Shown: positions 6,172 to 13,990, counted from the stretch's first letter. The stretch is 17,079 nt of DNA from JBLHKW01 sp047618565 (GCA_047618565.1 JBLHKW010000120.1:1-17079), one strand, 5' to 3'. Translations and numbers: made by a program. Notes: generated from the letters alone by a model not told the origin.

Positions 6172-7596
6172 ATGACCAGCCAGAGCCCAGAGGAATCGGA
6201 TTCCGGCCGTCGGATTCCCGAACCGCACCTGGCGGCCGGCGGACACCCGATGCGCCGCGTGCCTGCGGACCGGATCGACCGCGACGCCCTCGACCGCAGC
6301 GCCCAGCGGGTCGTCCAGCGCCTCCAGCGCCACGGGTACGAGGCCTACTTCGTCGGCGGCTGCGTGCGCGACCTGCTGATCGGGCGCGTCCCGAAGGACT
6401 TCGACGTGGCGACGAGCGCCGACCCGCGCGAGATCAGGCGGCTGTTCAAGAACGGGCGCATCATCGGCCGCAGGTTTCGGCTGGTGCACGTCTACTACGG
6501 CGACCAGATCATCGAGACCTCGACCTTCCGGCGCGAACCGGAGGCGCAAGAGGGCTCCGACAGCGACGACCTCCTGATCACCGAGGACAATGTCTTCGGC
6601 ACCGCGGTCGAGGATGCTCTGCGGCGAGACTTCACGGTCAACGCGCTCTTCCTGGACCCGACCGAGCACGTCATCCTCGACACAGTCGACGGCCTGACCG
6701 ATCTCGACGCGCGCACCCTGCGAACGATCGGCGACCCGGTCGTGCGCCTGGCCGAGGACCCGGTGCGCATCATGCGCGCGATCAAGTTCGCGACGCGCCT
6801 GGACTTCCGCATCGAGCCGGCGACCTGGACGGCCATGTGCGAGATCGCCCCGCAGCTCAAGCGCGCGGCCGCACCGCGCGTGCTCGAGGAGATCCTGCGT
6901 CTCCTGCGCTCGGGAGTCAGCCTGGGCGCATTCCGCATGTTGCGCGCATGCGGCGCGCTACATGTACTGCTGCCCGTACTGGACCGATTCCTTGGACCGC
7001 GCAATCCCGACGACGCCGAGACCCTGGAGCGTGCGGAGCGCTTCTGGCACCTGCTGGAGGCACTCGATACCGAGGTCCACCGGGGTTTCCAGCCCAGCGC
7101 GCCGGTCGCCCTTGCCGTGCTCTTCATGCAGGTGGTCGCCGCCGAAGCCACCCGGCGCCAGGAGGCGAGTGGCGACGACGAACAGCCCCTGGATCTGGTC
7201 GGCGCGTGCTGGGATGTGATGGAGCCGGTCTGCAGCGCCGCGCGCATGTCGCGCCGTGACTACGGCCGCGCGCGCCGCATCATCTCCCAACAACCGCGCT
7301 TCACCGAGCCCCAGGGCAAGCGCTTCAGCCCGATGTTCTTCGCGCGCAGCGAGGAGTTCCCCGAGGCCCTGGACCTGTTCCGGTTGCGCGTCGAGGCACG
7401 CGGCCAGGGCTGGGACATCTACGAGGGCTGGAAGGCGCGCATGGAGCGTGCTGGCGGGGCCAGCGACGACGAACTGCTGGTGGAGCGCAAGCGCGTCAAG
7501 CGGCGTCGGAAACGGCGGCGTCGCGGCGGACGGCGCGGGTCATCCGCGAGCCCCCCCGGCACGGACAGTCCTGAGCGTGCGTCGAACGACGAGTAG
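6172..7596 (+). CDS. pcnB: PcnB-type poly(A) polymerase / tRNA nucleotidyltransferase
   Basis: This is a class II nucleotidyltransferase that adds nucleotides to RNA 3' ends. The catalytic head contains GG at 62-63 (VGGCVRDLLIG) and the two-carboxylate motif DFD at 76-78. Next come the GRRFRLVHV block (about 99-107), which is typical of PcnB poly(A) polymerases, and RRDFTVNALF and EDPVRIMRAIKFA, which are shared with CCA-adding enzymes. A strongly basic tail (KRVKRRRKRRRR, about 438-455) could bind RNA; E. coli PcnB also ends in a basic tail. At 474 residues it is PcnB-sized. The ATG at 6172 is used, and Met27 (6250) is an alternative since neither has a clear ribosome site. Both tRNAs here already encode CCA, which lowers the need for CCA addition and favours a polyadenylation role, though CCA repair cannot be excluded from sequence alone. 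Confidence 0.88.
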   Translation: MTSQSPEESDSGRRIPEPHLAAGGHPMRRVPADRIDRDALDRSAQRVVQRLQRHGYEAYFVGGCVRDLLIGRVPKDFDVATSADPREIRRLFKNGRIIGRRFRLVHVYYGDQIIETSTFRREPEAQEGSDSDDLLITEDNVFGTAVEDALRRDFTVNALFLDPTEHVILDTVDGLTDLDARTLRTIGDPVVRLAEDPVRIMRAIKFATRLDFRIEPATWTAMCEIAPQLKRAAAPRVLEEILRLLRSGVSLGAFRMLRACGALHVLLPVLDRFLGPRNPDDAETLERAERFWHLLEALDTEVHRGFQPSAPVALAVLFMQVVAAEATRRQEASGDDEQPLDLVGACWDVMEPVCSAARMSRRDYGRARRIISQQPRFTEPQGKRFSPMFFARSEEFPEALDLFRLRVEARGQGWDIYEGWKARMERAGGASDDELLVERKRVKRRRKRRRRGGRRGSSASPPGTDSPERASNDE

Positions 7597-7697
7597 GCTT
7601 TCTCGTGCGCGCGCCCGACATTCCGTGAGTTCCACGCCGCGCGCCTCGGCCCGGGGTAATGTTCTTTGACTCGAAGAGGAACCTGGATTGGGGGCAA

Positions 7698-7722
7698 CCC
7701 CCTCCCACCCCCCCCTCCCCCC
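7698..7722 (-). other. G-quadruplex motif on the minus strand
   Basis: The plus strand has C-runs of 5, 3, 8 and 6 separated by single bases (T, A, T). Read on the minus strand this is G6-A-G8-T-G3-A-G5: four G-tracts with one-base loops, the layout expected to give very stable parallel quadruplexes. The plus strand could form an i-motif, or act in RNA as an unstructured C-rich binding site. Confidence 0.75.
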
Positions 7723-7836
7723 AAACGCTGGTGCGTGTCGGATACGGTGAATCCGATTCGCGGCGGAGCCAGCACCCGGGAGGGAAGCCCCCAGCGCGGG
7801 AAGCGATCCAGGCGAATCAGATGGTGCTATGCACCG

Positions 7837-7865
7837 CCCAGCGTGACCTCCTTCATCACGCCGGG
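7837..7865 (+). other. Hairpin displaying an anti-Shine-Dalgarno loop
   Basis: GCGTGA (7841-7846) pairs with TCACGC (7856-7861), extended by CCC/GGG across one mismatch. The loop is CCTCCTTCA; with the last stem base it reads ACCTCCTT, identical to the ribosome-binding end of bacterial 16S rRNA. In an RNA this loop could pair with Shine-Dalgarno sequences of mRNAs. This is inference from sequence only. Confidence 0.5.
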
Positions 7866-7876
7866 CAAACGAGTCT

Positions 7877-7909
7877 GGGGTGGCCTTCATGGCCGCCCCT
7901 TTTCTATTT
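7877..7909 (+). terminator. Strong intrinsic terminator
   Basis: GGGGTGGCC (7877-7885), loop TTCAT, GGCCGCCCC (7891-7899): a 9-bp stem with one T-G wobble, followed by TTTTCTATTT. This is the best rho-independent terminator in the window. It ends either pcnB or a separate small RNA. Confidence 0.88.
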
Positions 7910-7953
7910 AACGCGCCCCATGGCCGCGCCCCATGAATGGACGGGTGACTCGT

Positions 7954-7982
7954 TTGGTGACCCGCAGCGCGGACGCTACAAT
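7954..7982 (+). promoter_or_regulatory. Promoter of the secreted-protein gene
   Basis: TTGGTG (7954-7959) and TACAAT (7977-7982) are 17 bp apart. The -10 matches the sigma70 consensus at five of six positions. Transcription would begin near 7989, leaving only a few bases before the ATG at 7992, so the mRNA would be leaderless or nearly so. Confidence 0.65.
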
Positions 7983-7991
7983 CTCGCCCCC

Positions 7992-9131
7992 ATGCTCCAG
8001 GTTCGCCCCATACACGCCGCGCTTCGACCGTTCATCAGTGCCCTGCTCGTGGTTCTCGTCGGCGCCCCCGCGTTAGCGCGACAGGACGAGGAGGGTGCGC
8101 CACTGCCCAGCACGCGCGCCATCAGCGCCGCATGGAAGAAGGCCAGGAAAGGCGCGCGCAAGGAGTTCCCGAAAGCCCTGACAGCCCAGGTCGCAGAGCT
8201 CGAGACGCACCAGATCCGCCTCGTGCGCGAGGTGCTCACGGCCGCCGACCTGAACCTCAAGAAGGTGCCCGAGCACACCGAGGCGCCCGCGTACAAGGCC
8301 AGGAAACACGCGCCCAAGAGCAAGGCCAAGCACAAGGTGGTCAAACCGGGCTCGCCCGCGGCGCGCGGATTCAAGCGGCGCATGGAGGCCGACATCCCGC
8401 AGCGCGACCTCGAGCCGGCCTGGGCGTACGACTACGGCGCGGGCCAGATCGTCCAGATCGTGGAGGACCCGGACGATCCCGAACGACTCTTCAACAATGC
8501 GCTCGCCGGCTACGCGCCCCAGCTCGACCTGGCCGAAGCCCTGCTGGAACAGGCCCTGGATGACGGAACCCAGGCCGTGGTCGCTGCCGCCTTTGGGCAC
8601 GCCTACAGCGACCGCAGCGGTCACATCTACCCCGAAATCACGATCTACGACGCCTGGTGCTCGGGGCGCGAGATCGAGATGCCCGACGTGATGTGCCTCG
8701 GGATCGTGCACGACGTGCTCGATGACTGGGACACCTGGAGCGCCCCTATCCCCGGGCCCAAGCAAGCGAAGCTCTACGCGACCATCGAGGACCTGTTCAC
8801 GGACCTGCGCCGCTTCCGCGGGCTGCGTCACGCGCTGTCGCGCTGCTACTTCAACGGCAGCGCCGTCCTGCGCGACGACTACGAGTCACAGCTCGGCACC
8901 TTCCAGGCCGTCTGGATCCTGTTCGAGGAGAGTCAGGATAACCTGGCCAGCACCTTGCCCGGGCCGGACGACTGGCGCGACTGGCTGGTCGGCACGGCCG
9001 AGGTCATCGACGAGGACGAGGACTGGGCCTGGGACGGAGGTCAGGAACGGATCCAGAGCCTGGACAACGACCGCGAAGCCCTGCGTGCCTGTCTGGTGCG
9101 CGCGCTGCTCGAGTGCGACATCCTCAAGTAG
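7992..9131 (+). CDS. Secreted protein of unknown function
   Basis: The 379-residue product starts with a clear signal peptide: basic start, hydrophobic core (about 11-27, with ISALLVVLVG) and an APALA-type cleavage site near residue 29. The mature part opens with a charged helical region, then a Lys-rich patch (about 101-118), then an acidic/aromatic C-terminal domain from about 140. That domain holds EDPDDPERLFNNAL, AAFGHAYSDRSGHIYPE and PDVMCLGIVHDVLDDWDTW. Five cysteines are present. I recognise no catalytic motif or family. The frame is open far upstream (to 7659), but that part crosses the terminator and promoter, so the ATG at 7992, just after the -10 box, is the sound start. It converges on the flavoprotein gene, 49 bp apart. 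Confidence 0.85.
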   Translation: MLQVRPIHAALRPFISALLVVLVGAPALARQDEEGAPLPSTRAISAAWKKARKGARKEFPKALTAQVAELETHQIRLVREVLTAADLNLKKVPEHTEAPAYKARKHAPKSKAKHKVVKPGSPAARGFKRRMEADIPQRDLEPAWAYDYGAGQIVQIVEDPDDPERLFNNALAGYAPQLDLAEALLEQALDDGTQAVVAAAFGHAYSDRSGHIYPEITIYDAWCSGREIEMPDVMCLGIVHDVLDDWDTWSAPIPGPKQAKLYATIEDLFTDLRRFRGLRHALSRCYFNGSAVLRDDYESQLGTFQAVWILFEESQDNLASTLPGPDDWRDWLVGTAEVIDEDEDWAWDGGQERIQSLDNDREALRACLVRALLECDILK

Positions 9132-9180
9132 CCCTGAGCTCCGAGTGGCTGGCGGCTTCCGGGCCGAGTCCGGATCGAAC

Positions 9181-10476
9181 TCAAGGACGGCGCGCGAGCA
9201 CGTCCCGGGCGGCGAGCTCGGCGCAGGCGAACGCGGCCTGAAAATTCAGACCACCGATCGGCCCGTCCAGGTTCAACAGCTCGCCGAATACGTACAATCC
9301 GGGCTGTGCATTGACCTCCATGGTGCGCGGATTGACGCGGGCCAGGTCGAGCCCGCCCGCGGTCACCTCGGCCTTGTCGAATCCGAGCGCGCCGTCGATC
9401 GGAATCGGCAGACCCTTGAGGGTCTCCACGAGCGCATGGCGCTGCGCCTTGCCGAGGGCCACGACGCGCGGATCCCCGCCCGGCAGACCGGCCTGGATCA
9501 CCAGCGCACGCAGCATGCGGCGCGACGGACTGTCGGCCAGGACGCGTGAGAGGCACGGCGCGCCCTTGGCGCCGGCTCCGGCGATGAGGAGATCGCGCAG
9601 GGCCTCGCGCGACAGGTCCGGGTACAGGTCGAGGAACAACGTGAAGGACTCCGCTGCCGCGCCAGGTGGCGCGGCAGCCCGTGCGACCGTCACGTAGCGC
9701 GACAGGTCCATGGCCGCCGGGCCCGAGACTCCCTGGTGCGTGAACAGCAACGGCCTGCGGCGGCGGCCGAGGACGGCGCCATCGGCATCACAGAGTCGCG
9801 CCTCGCCGCTGGCCCAGGCGATGCCCGTCAGCTCGTGTACCCAGGCGGCAGGACTCGAGAGCGGAACCAGCGCCGGCACGCGCGGCTCGAGCGGCAACCC
9901 CAGGCCTTCCAGCCATTCGTACCCCTCGCCGATGGTGCCCGTCTTCGGGTAGCTGGCGCCCCCCACACACAGGAACAGCGTGCGCCCGATGGCACGCCGG
10001 CCGTCCGCCAGCTCGACCGCCCAGCCCTCGTCCACACGTGAGACGCCCACGACCGGCGCCTCCAGCACGATCCGGGCGCCGCTGGCGCGCACCTGTTTCT
10101 CGAGCGCGTCGCGCACATCCTTCGCGGACTGGCTCTCGGGGAAGATCTTCTCGAGCGGCGCCTCGACGGTGGGAACGCCCCATTCCGCGAAGCTCTCGCG
10201 CACGGAGTTCGGCGGAAGCGTGCGGAAGGCGTGCCGCAGGAAGCGTTCAGCGCGCGCGCCAAAGAGGCGCGCGGCCCCATCCGGATCCAGGGTGGTCGTC
10301 AGGTTGCAGCGACTGCCGCCGCTGGCCAGGATCTTGCTGCCCGTACGCGGGGTCTTCTCGAGCACCCAGGCCTCTGCACCGCCGCGCGCGGCGCACTGGG
10401 CAGCCCAGAGACCCGCCGCGCCGGCTCCGACGATGAGCAGCTCGCGCGGCTGGTCGCAAAGATCGGACACATCCAT
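9181..10476 (-). CDS. BaiN/RdsA-like FAD-dependent oxidoreductase
   Basis: This HI0933-like flavoprotein family (often annotated as aminoacetone oxidase family or BaiN/RdsA) has a Rossmann FAD site at the N-terminus, here IVGAGAAGLWAA (about 15-26), followed by the signature RTGSKILASGGSRCNLT at 44-60. The C-terminus has EVTAGGLDLARVNPRTME and GLYVFGELLNLDGPIGG, which binds the FAD again. The length of 431 residues is typical. The substrate cannot be told; members range from bile-acid and quinone-related reductases to unknown roles. The ATG at 10476 begins 10 bp after the dihydrouridine synthase stop, so the two are likely one operon. No Shine-Dalgarno sequence is clear. Confidence 0.9.
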   Translation of the reverse strand: MDVSDLCDQPRELLIVGAGAAGLWAAQCAARGGAEAWVLEKTPRTGSKILASGGSRCNLTTTLDPDGAARLFGARAERFLRHAFRTLPPNSVRESFAEWGVPTVEAPLEKIFPESQSAKDVRDALEKQVRASGARIVLEAPVVGVSRVDEGWAVELADGRRAIGRTLFLCVGGASYPKTGTIGEGYEWLEGLGLPLEPRVPALVPLSSPAAWVHELTGIAWASGEARLCDADGAVLGRRRRPLLFTHQGVSGPAAMDLSRYVTVARAAAPPGAAAESFTLFLDLYPDLSREALRDLLIAGAGAKGAPCLSRVLADSPSRRMLRALVIQAGLPGGDPRVVALGKAQRHALVETLKGLPIPIDGALGFDKAEVTAGGLDLARVNPRTMEVNAQPGLYVFGELLNLDGPIGGLNFQAAFACAELAARDVLARRP

Positions 10477-10486
10477 CGAACGACGA

Positions 10487-11692
10487 TCAGCCCCCCGAGA
10501 GGCTCGCCTCCCAGCTCTTGATCTCCTCGAGCGTGCGCGGGCCGCGCGGCGGCGTGTCATCGTCGAGCTGATCCAGGTAGCCCTCCGGCAGGCGCACACG
10601 CTGGCGACGGTTGCCCTTGCCGCGGTTCGTGCGCAGGGCGTGCAGGGGGAAGGCCTCTTGCGGGTCCAGTGATGCGAGGTGCTTCTCGAGTTCGGCGATC
10701 GAGGTCACGCGCTGCAACTCACCGCGCACGCGCGCGGACCCGCGAAAACCCTTCGTGTACCAGCCCGTCCACTTGCGCATCTGGCGCATGCCCATGTCGT
10801 CCCCGAAGAGCGCCATCAGCCGGCGCGCGTGGTCGATCATGATCGGAATGATGGCGCCCATGCACGGCGGCGCGTCGGGCTCGACGCCCTGGAAGACCTG
10901 CGCCAGCTCGCGGAACAACCACGGCCGACCCAGGCAGCCGCGGCCGACGATGACGCCATCGCAGCCGGTCTCGCGCATCATGCGCAGGGCATCCCACGCT
11001 TCCCAGATGTCGCCGTTGCCGAGCACGGGCACATCGACCGCCGCCTTCAGCTCAGTGATGGCCGACCAGTCGGCCTCGTCGGCGTAGAGCTGGGCCGCGG
11101 TGCGCGCATGCAATCCGACGGCGCTCGCGCCCTCCCCTGCGGCGGCGCGCCCGGCTTCCAGGTAGGTCAGCAGGGTCTCGTCGATGCCCTTGCGCATCTT
11201 GACCGTGACCGGCACGTCGCCGGCGTTCTGAACCATGGCGCGCACCAATCGCGCCAGGAGCCGCGGCTTGAGCGGGATCGCGCTCCCGCCACCGGAGCGC
11301 GTCACCTTGGGCACGGGGCAGCCGAAGTTGATATCGATGTGATCGACGCCCTGGGCCACGAGTACGCGCACGGTCTCGCCCAGATCCACCGGGTCGGCAC
11401 CGTAGACCTGGACCGAGCGCGGCTTTTCGTCGGGATCCGAGCTCGCGAGCAGGGTTGTGAGGCGATTCCCCATCAACAGGCCGCGAGCCGTTATCATCTC
11501 CGACACGAACAGGCCCGCGCCGAAATCTCGGCAAAGGCTGCGAAATGCGAGGTTGGTGACGCCCGCCATCGGTGCGAGCACCACCGGCGGCCAGACCGAC
11601 AGGGAGCGCAGCGCAAGGGGCGGAAACTCCCCGGGGCGCGCGAGCTCGACCTCGCGGTTCAGGTCGCTACAGATTCGTGTCGTCTCGGTCAT
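10487..11692 (-). CDS. dusB: tRNA-dihydrouridine synthase (NifR3/DusB type)
   Basis: This FMN enzyme reduces uridines to dihydrouridine in the D loop of tRNAs using NADPH. The TIM-barrel motifs appear in order: LAPMAGVTNLAFRSLCR (about 39-55), SEMITARGL, the catalytic cysteine in INFGCPVPKVTRSGGGSA (Cys125), VKMRKG (about 164-169), GLHARTAAQLY and GNGDIW, ending with GVIVGRGCLGRPW. The 401-residue length includes a ~50-residue C-terminal extension after the usual helical domain (RGKGNRRQRVRLPEGYLDQL). I use the ATG at 11692. The frame stays open further upstream, but there it runs antisense through the next gene. The assignment to the DusB/NifR3 subgroup is by overall pattern. The gene is divergent from the membrane-anchored protein (61-bp gap). 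Confidence 0.93.
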   Translation of the reverse strand: MTETTRICSDLNREVELARPGEFPPLALRSLSVWPPVVLAPMAGVTNLAFRSLCRDFGAGLFVSEMITARGLLMGNRLTTLLASSDPDEKPRSVQVYGADPVDLGETVRVLVAQGVDHIDINFGCPVPKVTRSGGGSAIPLKPRLLARLVRAMVQNAGDVPVTVKMRKGIDETLLTYLEAGRAAAGEGASAVGLHARTAAQLYADEADWSAITELKAAVDVPVLGNGDIWEAWDALRMMRETGCDGVIVGRGCLGRPWLFRELAQVFQGVEPDAPPCMGAIIPIMIDHARRLMALFGDDMGMRQMRKWTGWYTKGFRGSARVRGELQRVTSIAELEKHLASLDPQEAFPLHALRTNRGKGNRRQRVRLPEGYLDQLDDDTPPRGPRTLEEIKSWEASLSGG

Positions 11693-11753
11693 CGTCCCAC
11701 GCGTAGCCCGATCGGGGGCAGCGCCACCCGCAGGATACAACAAGCGAAACCGC

Positions 11754-12419
11754 ATGCGCTCCATCATCCTCGTCGTACTCGCCCTGCTCGTCCTGGCCGT
11801 GCTCGGAGGCGTCGGCTTCATGTTCCTCGGCGGCGACGACGCCAGCCTGGCCAGCGGGGTCTCGGGCCCGGACGAGATCCCGGCTGCCCCGGAGCACGCC
11901 CCAGCGGAGATGGAGCCGGTTCCGGACAGGCCCATCGACACGCCGCCAGCCGCGGCCAAGCCGAGCCCCAAGAAGGACGCCCGGGCCGCCGAGACCCAGG
12001 CGGCCAGCGCGCGGGCCGCCGCGGCGGCCCCGGCTCCCGAGACCGCGTACCAGCAGCAGTACGCGGACCAGAGCCTGCAGGAGCTCAATCGGACCGCACG
12101 CAAGCTCTACGCGGAGCATCGCTCGGCGATCCAGCAACTCATGGAGACGCGCTACGCGAACGCCTTCTACGAGTCCTATCCCTACGAGTACGACGTGGAC
12201 GGCGAACGCCTGGACCCGTCGGACGTGATCCCGGCCCCGCCCGCGGGGGAGCACCGCATCCGGCAGATCTTCGAGGACCCCGAGGTCGACGAGTGGCGCC
12301 TGGTCGAGCTACCGCCCTCCGAATATCCCGACCTGTACAGCGGCTACGCGGAGTGGAAATGGGTCTCGGATGAGGCCGAGCAGCGCGCGGGCGGCGCGGC
12401 CGACGATACGAACTACTGA
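11754..12419 (+). CDS. Membrane-anchored protein of unknown function
   Basis: The 221-residue product starts with a single hydrophobic segment (about 3-25, IILVVLALLVLAVLGGVGF) that lacks an obvious cleavage site and probably acts as a membrane anchor. A Pro/Ala/Glu-rich linker (about 36-97) follows, then a charged, Tyr-rich globular part (98-221) with NRTARKLYAEHRSAIQQL, YESYPYEYDVDGERLDP, GEHRIRQIFEDPEVDEW and SGYAEWKW. The layout suggests a periplasm-facing domain on a flexible stalk. I recognise no family. The ATG at 11754 is chosen because the hydrophobic segment begins there; a TACAAC hexamer ends 12 bp before it. Its end overlaps the convergent membrane-protein gene by 7 bp. Confidence 0.75.
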   Translation: MRSIILVVLALLVLAVLGGVGFMFLGGDDASLASGVSGPDEIPAAPEHAPAEMEPVPDRPIDTPPAAAKPSPKKDARAAETQAASARAAAAAPAPETAYQQQYADQSLQELNRTARKLYAEHRSAIQQLMETRYANAFYESYPYEYDVDGERLDPSDVIPAPPAGEHRIRQIFEDPEVDEWRLVELPPSEYPDLYSGYAEWKWVSDEAEQRAGGAADDTNY

Positions 12420-13975
12420 ACCAGCCGGAAGACGCGCACAGGGCTGCCCGGGAGCCTCGCCGCCAGCTCGAAACGCGGGTCGGCCGTGGCCTCCGCCAGG
12501 CTGAGCCCCGAGCGCGGCACGGGCAGGACGATGTGAGTCACGCCGTAGCGCCGGGCGACCTCCAGAATCGTCTCCAGGTCGTCGTTGGGGACCTGGACCG
12601 CTCCGTAACCGGTCGACGTATGTAGCTCCCAGGGATGGCGCGTCATCAGCACCGGCTCGGGATCACCCGGCGCGCGCGAGGCTTCCACGGCCCCGTGCAG
12701 GGCCTGCACCTGGCGCCCGATGTCGTTGTGGATCTCGACCTTCTTGCGCGCGCGGCCGAGGCAGTCCTCGACCTGCGGGAATCCGAGCGCCACCATCGCG
12801 AGCAGAGTCACCCAGGACCAGGGCACGCAGCGGTCCAGGGCATCGAAGCCGACCACGATCAGGAAAGGAACCAGGGCCAGGCCCGCCTTGAGGAAGGCGC
12901 CCTCGGTCGCGACCGCGGTTCCGACAGCACCGTAGAAGAGGATCTGCAGCGCCAGCAGTGCGACCGCGGCCAGCACGACCGGACGCCGCTCGCGATCACG
13001 CCAGACGATGCGCACGACGCCGAACACGACCAGGCCCCAGAGCGCCCAGCCGAAGAAGCTGCGCAGGATGACCCCGTTGCTGGCGAAGACGGCGCGCTTC
13101 GAGCGCCAGATGTTGTCCCAGCCCCAGGCCCGGTAGGACTGCCAGTCGAGGGGTTTGGCGTAGGCGTAGATGTCCTCGTAGCTGCGCGCGAAGATCGTGC
13201 GCGACAGACTCGAGGGCAACGGCGCTCCGAGCTGGACCATGTTGCACAGGAAGATCGGCGCCATGGCCAGCAGGTAGGCGCCGGCGGCCATGAGCAGCGC
13301 GCGCCGCTTGGCGCGCCAGTCCCGGGATCCGAGGCAGATCGCGAGGCCCACGGTCGGAGCCAGGAACAGGCCGTCCTGGCGCGTCGCGTGCGCCAGCGCG
13401 GCGAACAGACCCGCCCAGGCAAAGGAGCGCGGCACGCGCGCACCGCGCGCGGTGCAGGCCAACGCCGCGGTCACGAAGGCCGTGTAGAAGATCGGCGCGT
13501 TGGTTGAGGTCGAGAAGTTGAACAGGTTCGGCTCGAACAGCACGAATGCGCACGCAGCGGTGGCCGCAAGCTTCGATGCACCCAGCGCGCGCGCCACGCC
13601 GAGGGTCGCCACGCCAGAGAGCAAGCCGAACAGGATCGCCATGCCCACGGCCGACAGCAGGCCGCCGCCCAGGACCAGGGGCAGCGCCATCAGGACCGAC
13701 GAAAACACCATCCAGTAGTCCCCCGCCGCGTGGGTCAGGGAGTCCGGTGGCGACAGGTAGTGCCAGATGTAGTCGATCTCCAGCCGCCCGCGCTCGGCCA
13801 GGTTGCGCGCCACGTCGAAGTAGAACGCCGGGTCCCCGTGACCTGGATGCTCCAGCCCGCTCGCGATGTGAACGCGCCACGCGAGAGCGCTGCCGAAGAG
13901 CACGATCAGGCTCAGCGGCCACAGGGCGCGCGCCCAGGGACCGGACGCTTCGGCGGGTGGATTCGACGCAGGCAC
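12413..13975 (-). CDS. Multi-pass membrane protein, probable GT-C glycosyltransferase
   Basis: The 520-residue product has about ten hydrophobic helices. It begins with a helix at ~19-35, then a first outer loop with an acidic motif (HGDPAFYFDVARNL, 46-59) of the kind that carries the catalytic Asp/Glu in GT-C enzymes (ArnT/PMT-like, GT39 and relatives). A later ATRQDG motif (197-202) after several helices also fits this group, as does the soluble C-terminal domain (about 425-520). Such enzymes move sugars from polyprenyl-phosphate donors to acceptors outside the membrane. Donor and acceptor are unknown, and the family call is by layout. The start is GTG, 15 bp after the stop of the upstream amidohydrolase-like gene, suggesting co-transcription. 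No ATG lies close by, and no Shine-Dalgarno sequence is visible. Confidence 0.75.
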   Translation of the reverse strand: MPASNPPAEASGPWARALWPLSLIVLFGSALAWRVHIASGLEHPGHGDPAFYFDVARNLAERGRLEIDYIWHYLSPPDSLTHAAGDYWMVFSSVLMALPLVLGGGLLSAVGMAILFGLLSGVATLGVARALGASKLAATAACAFVLFEPNLFNFSTSTNAPIFYTAFVTAALACTARGARVPRSFAWAGLFAALAHATRQDGLFLAPTVGLAICLGSRDWRAKRRALLMAAGAYLLAMAPIFLCNMVQLGAPLPSSLSRTIFARSYEDIYAYAKPLDWQSYRAWGWDNIWRSKRAVFASNGVILRSFFGWALWGLVVFGVVRIVWRDRERRPVVLAAVALLALQILFYGAVGTAVATEGAFLKAGLALVPFLIVVGFDALDRCVPWSWVTLLAMVALGFPQVEDCLGRARKKVEIHNDIGRQVQALHGAVEASRAPGDPEPVLMTRHPWELHTSTGYGAVQVPNDDLETILEVARRYGVTHIVLPVPRSGLSLAEATADPRFELAARLPGSPVRVFRLVQ

Positions 13976-13990
13976 GGCGCGCGCTACCCG

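Larger units (their letters stand above)
7660..7909 (+). ncRNA. Candidate structured small RNA (intergenic)
   Basis: The 395-bp gap between pcnB and the secreted-protein gene has no credible coding frame but is rich in RNA-like structure on the plus strand. In order it holds GGGGG-CAA-CCCCC (7690-7702), a C-rich run, TCGGAT/ATCCGA (7738-7756), a long-range GATTCGC/GCGAATC pairing (7755-7761 with 7812-7818), GGTGC-TAT-GCACC (7823-7835), a hairpin with an anti-Shine-Dalgarno loop (7837-7865) and a textbook terminator (7877-7909). It matches no riboswitch, 4.5S, 6S or RNase P pattern that I can recognise. The 5' end is not fixed because no clear promoter was found. It could instead be the structured 3' untranslated region of pcnB. 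Confidence 0.4.

Noticed and set aside
7736..7861. Cobalamin riboswitch or 4.5S RNA
   Set aside because: The expected core words (the B12 box, and the GGAAGG-type SRP loop with its AGCAGCC context) are absent; only loose resemblance was found.
7659..7991. Upstream in-frame extension of the secreted-protein gene
   Set aside because: It crosses a C-homopolymer run, an intrinsic terminator and a promoter, and would bury the signal peptide inside the protein. The ATG at 7992 is the sound start.
9132..9180. Bidirectional terminator between the secreted-protein and flavoprotein genes
   Set aside because: Only a 5-bp TCCGG/CCGGA pairing without a U-run; too weak to list.
11693..12103. N-terminal extension of the dihydrouridine synthase frame
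   Set aside because: It runs antisense through the membrane-anchored protein gene. The family N-terminus fits the ATG at 11692.
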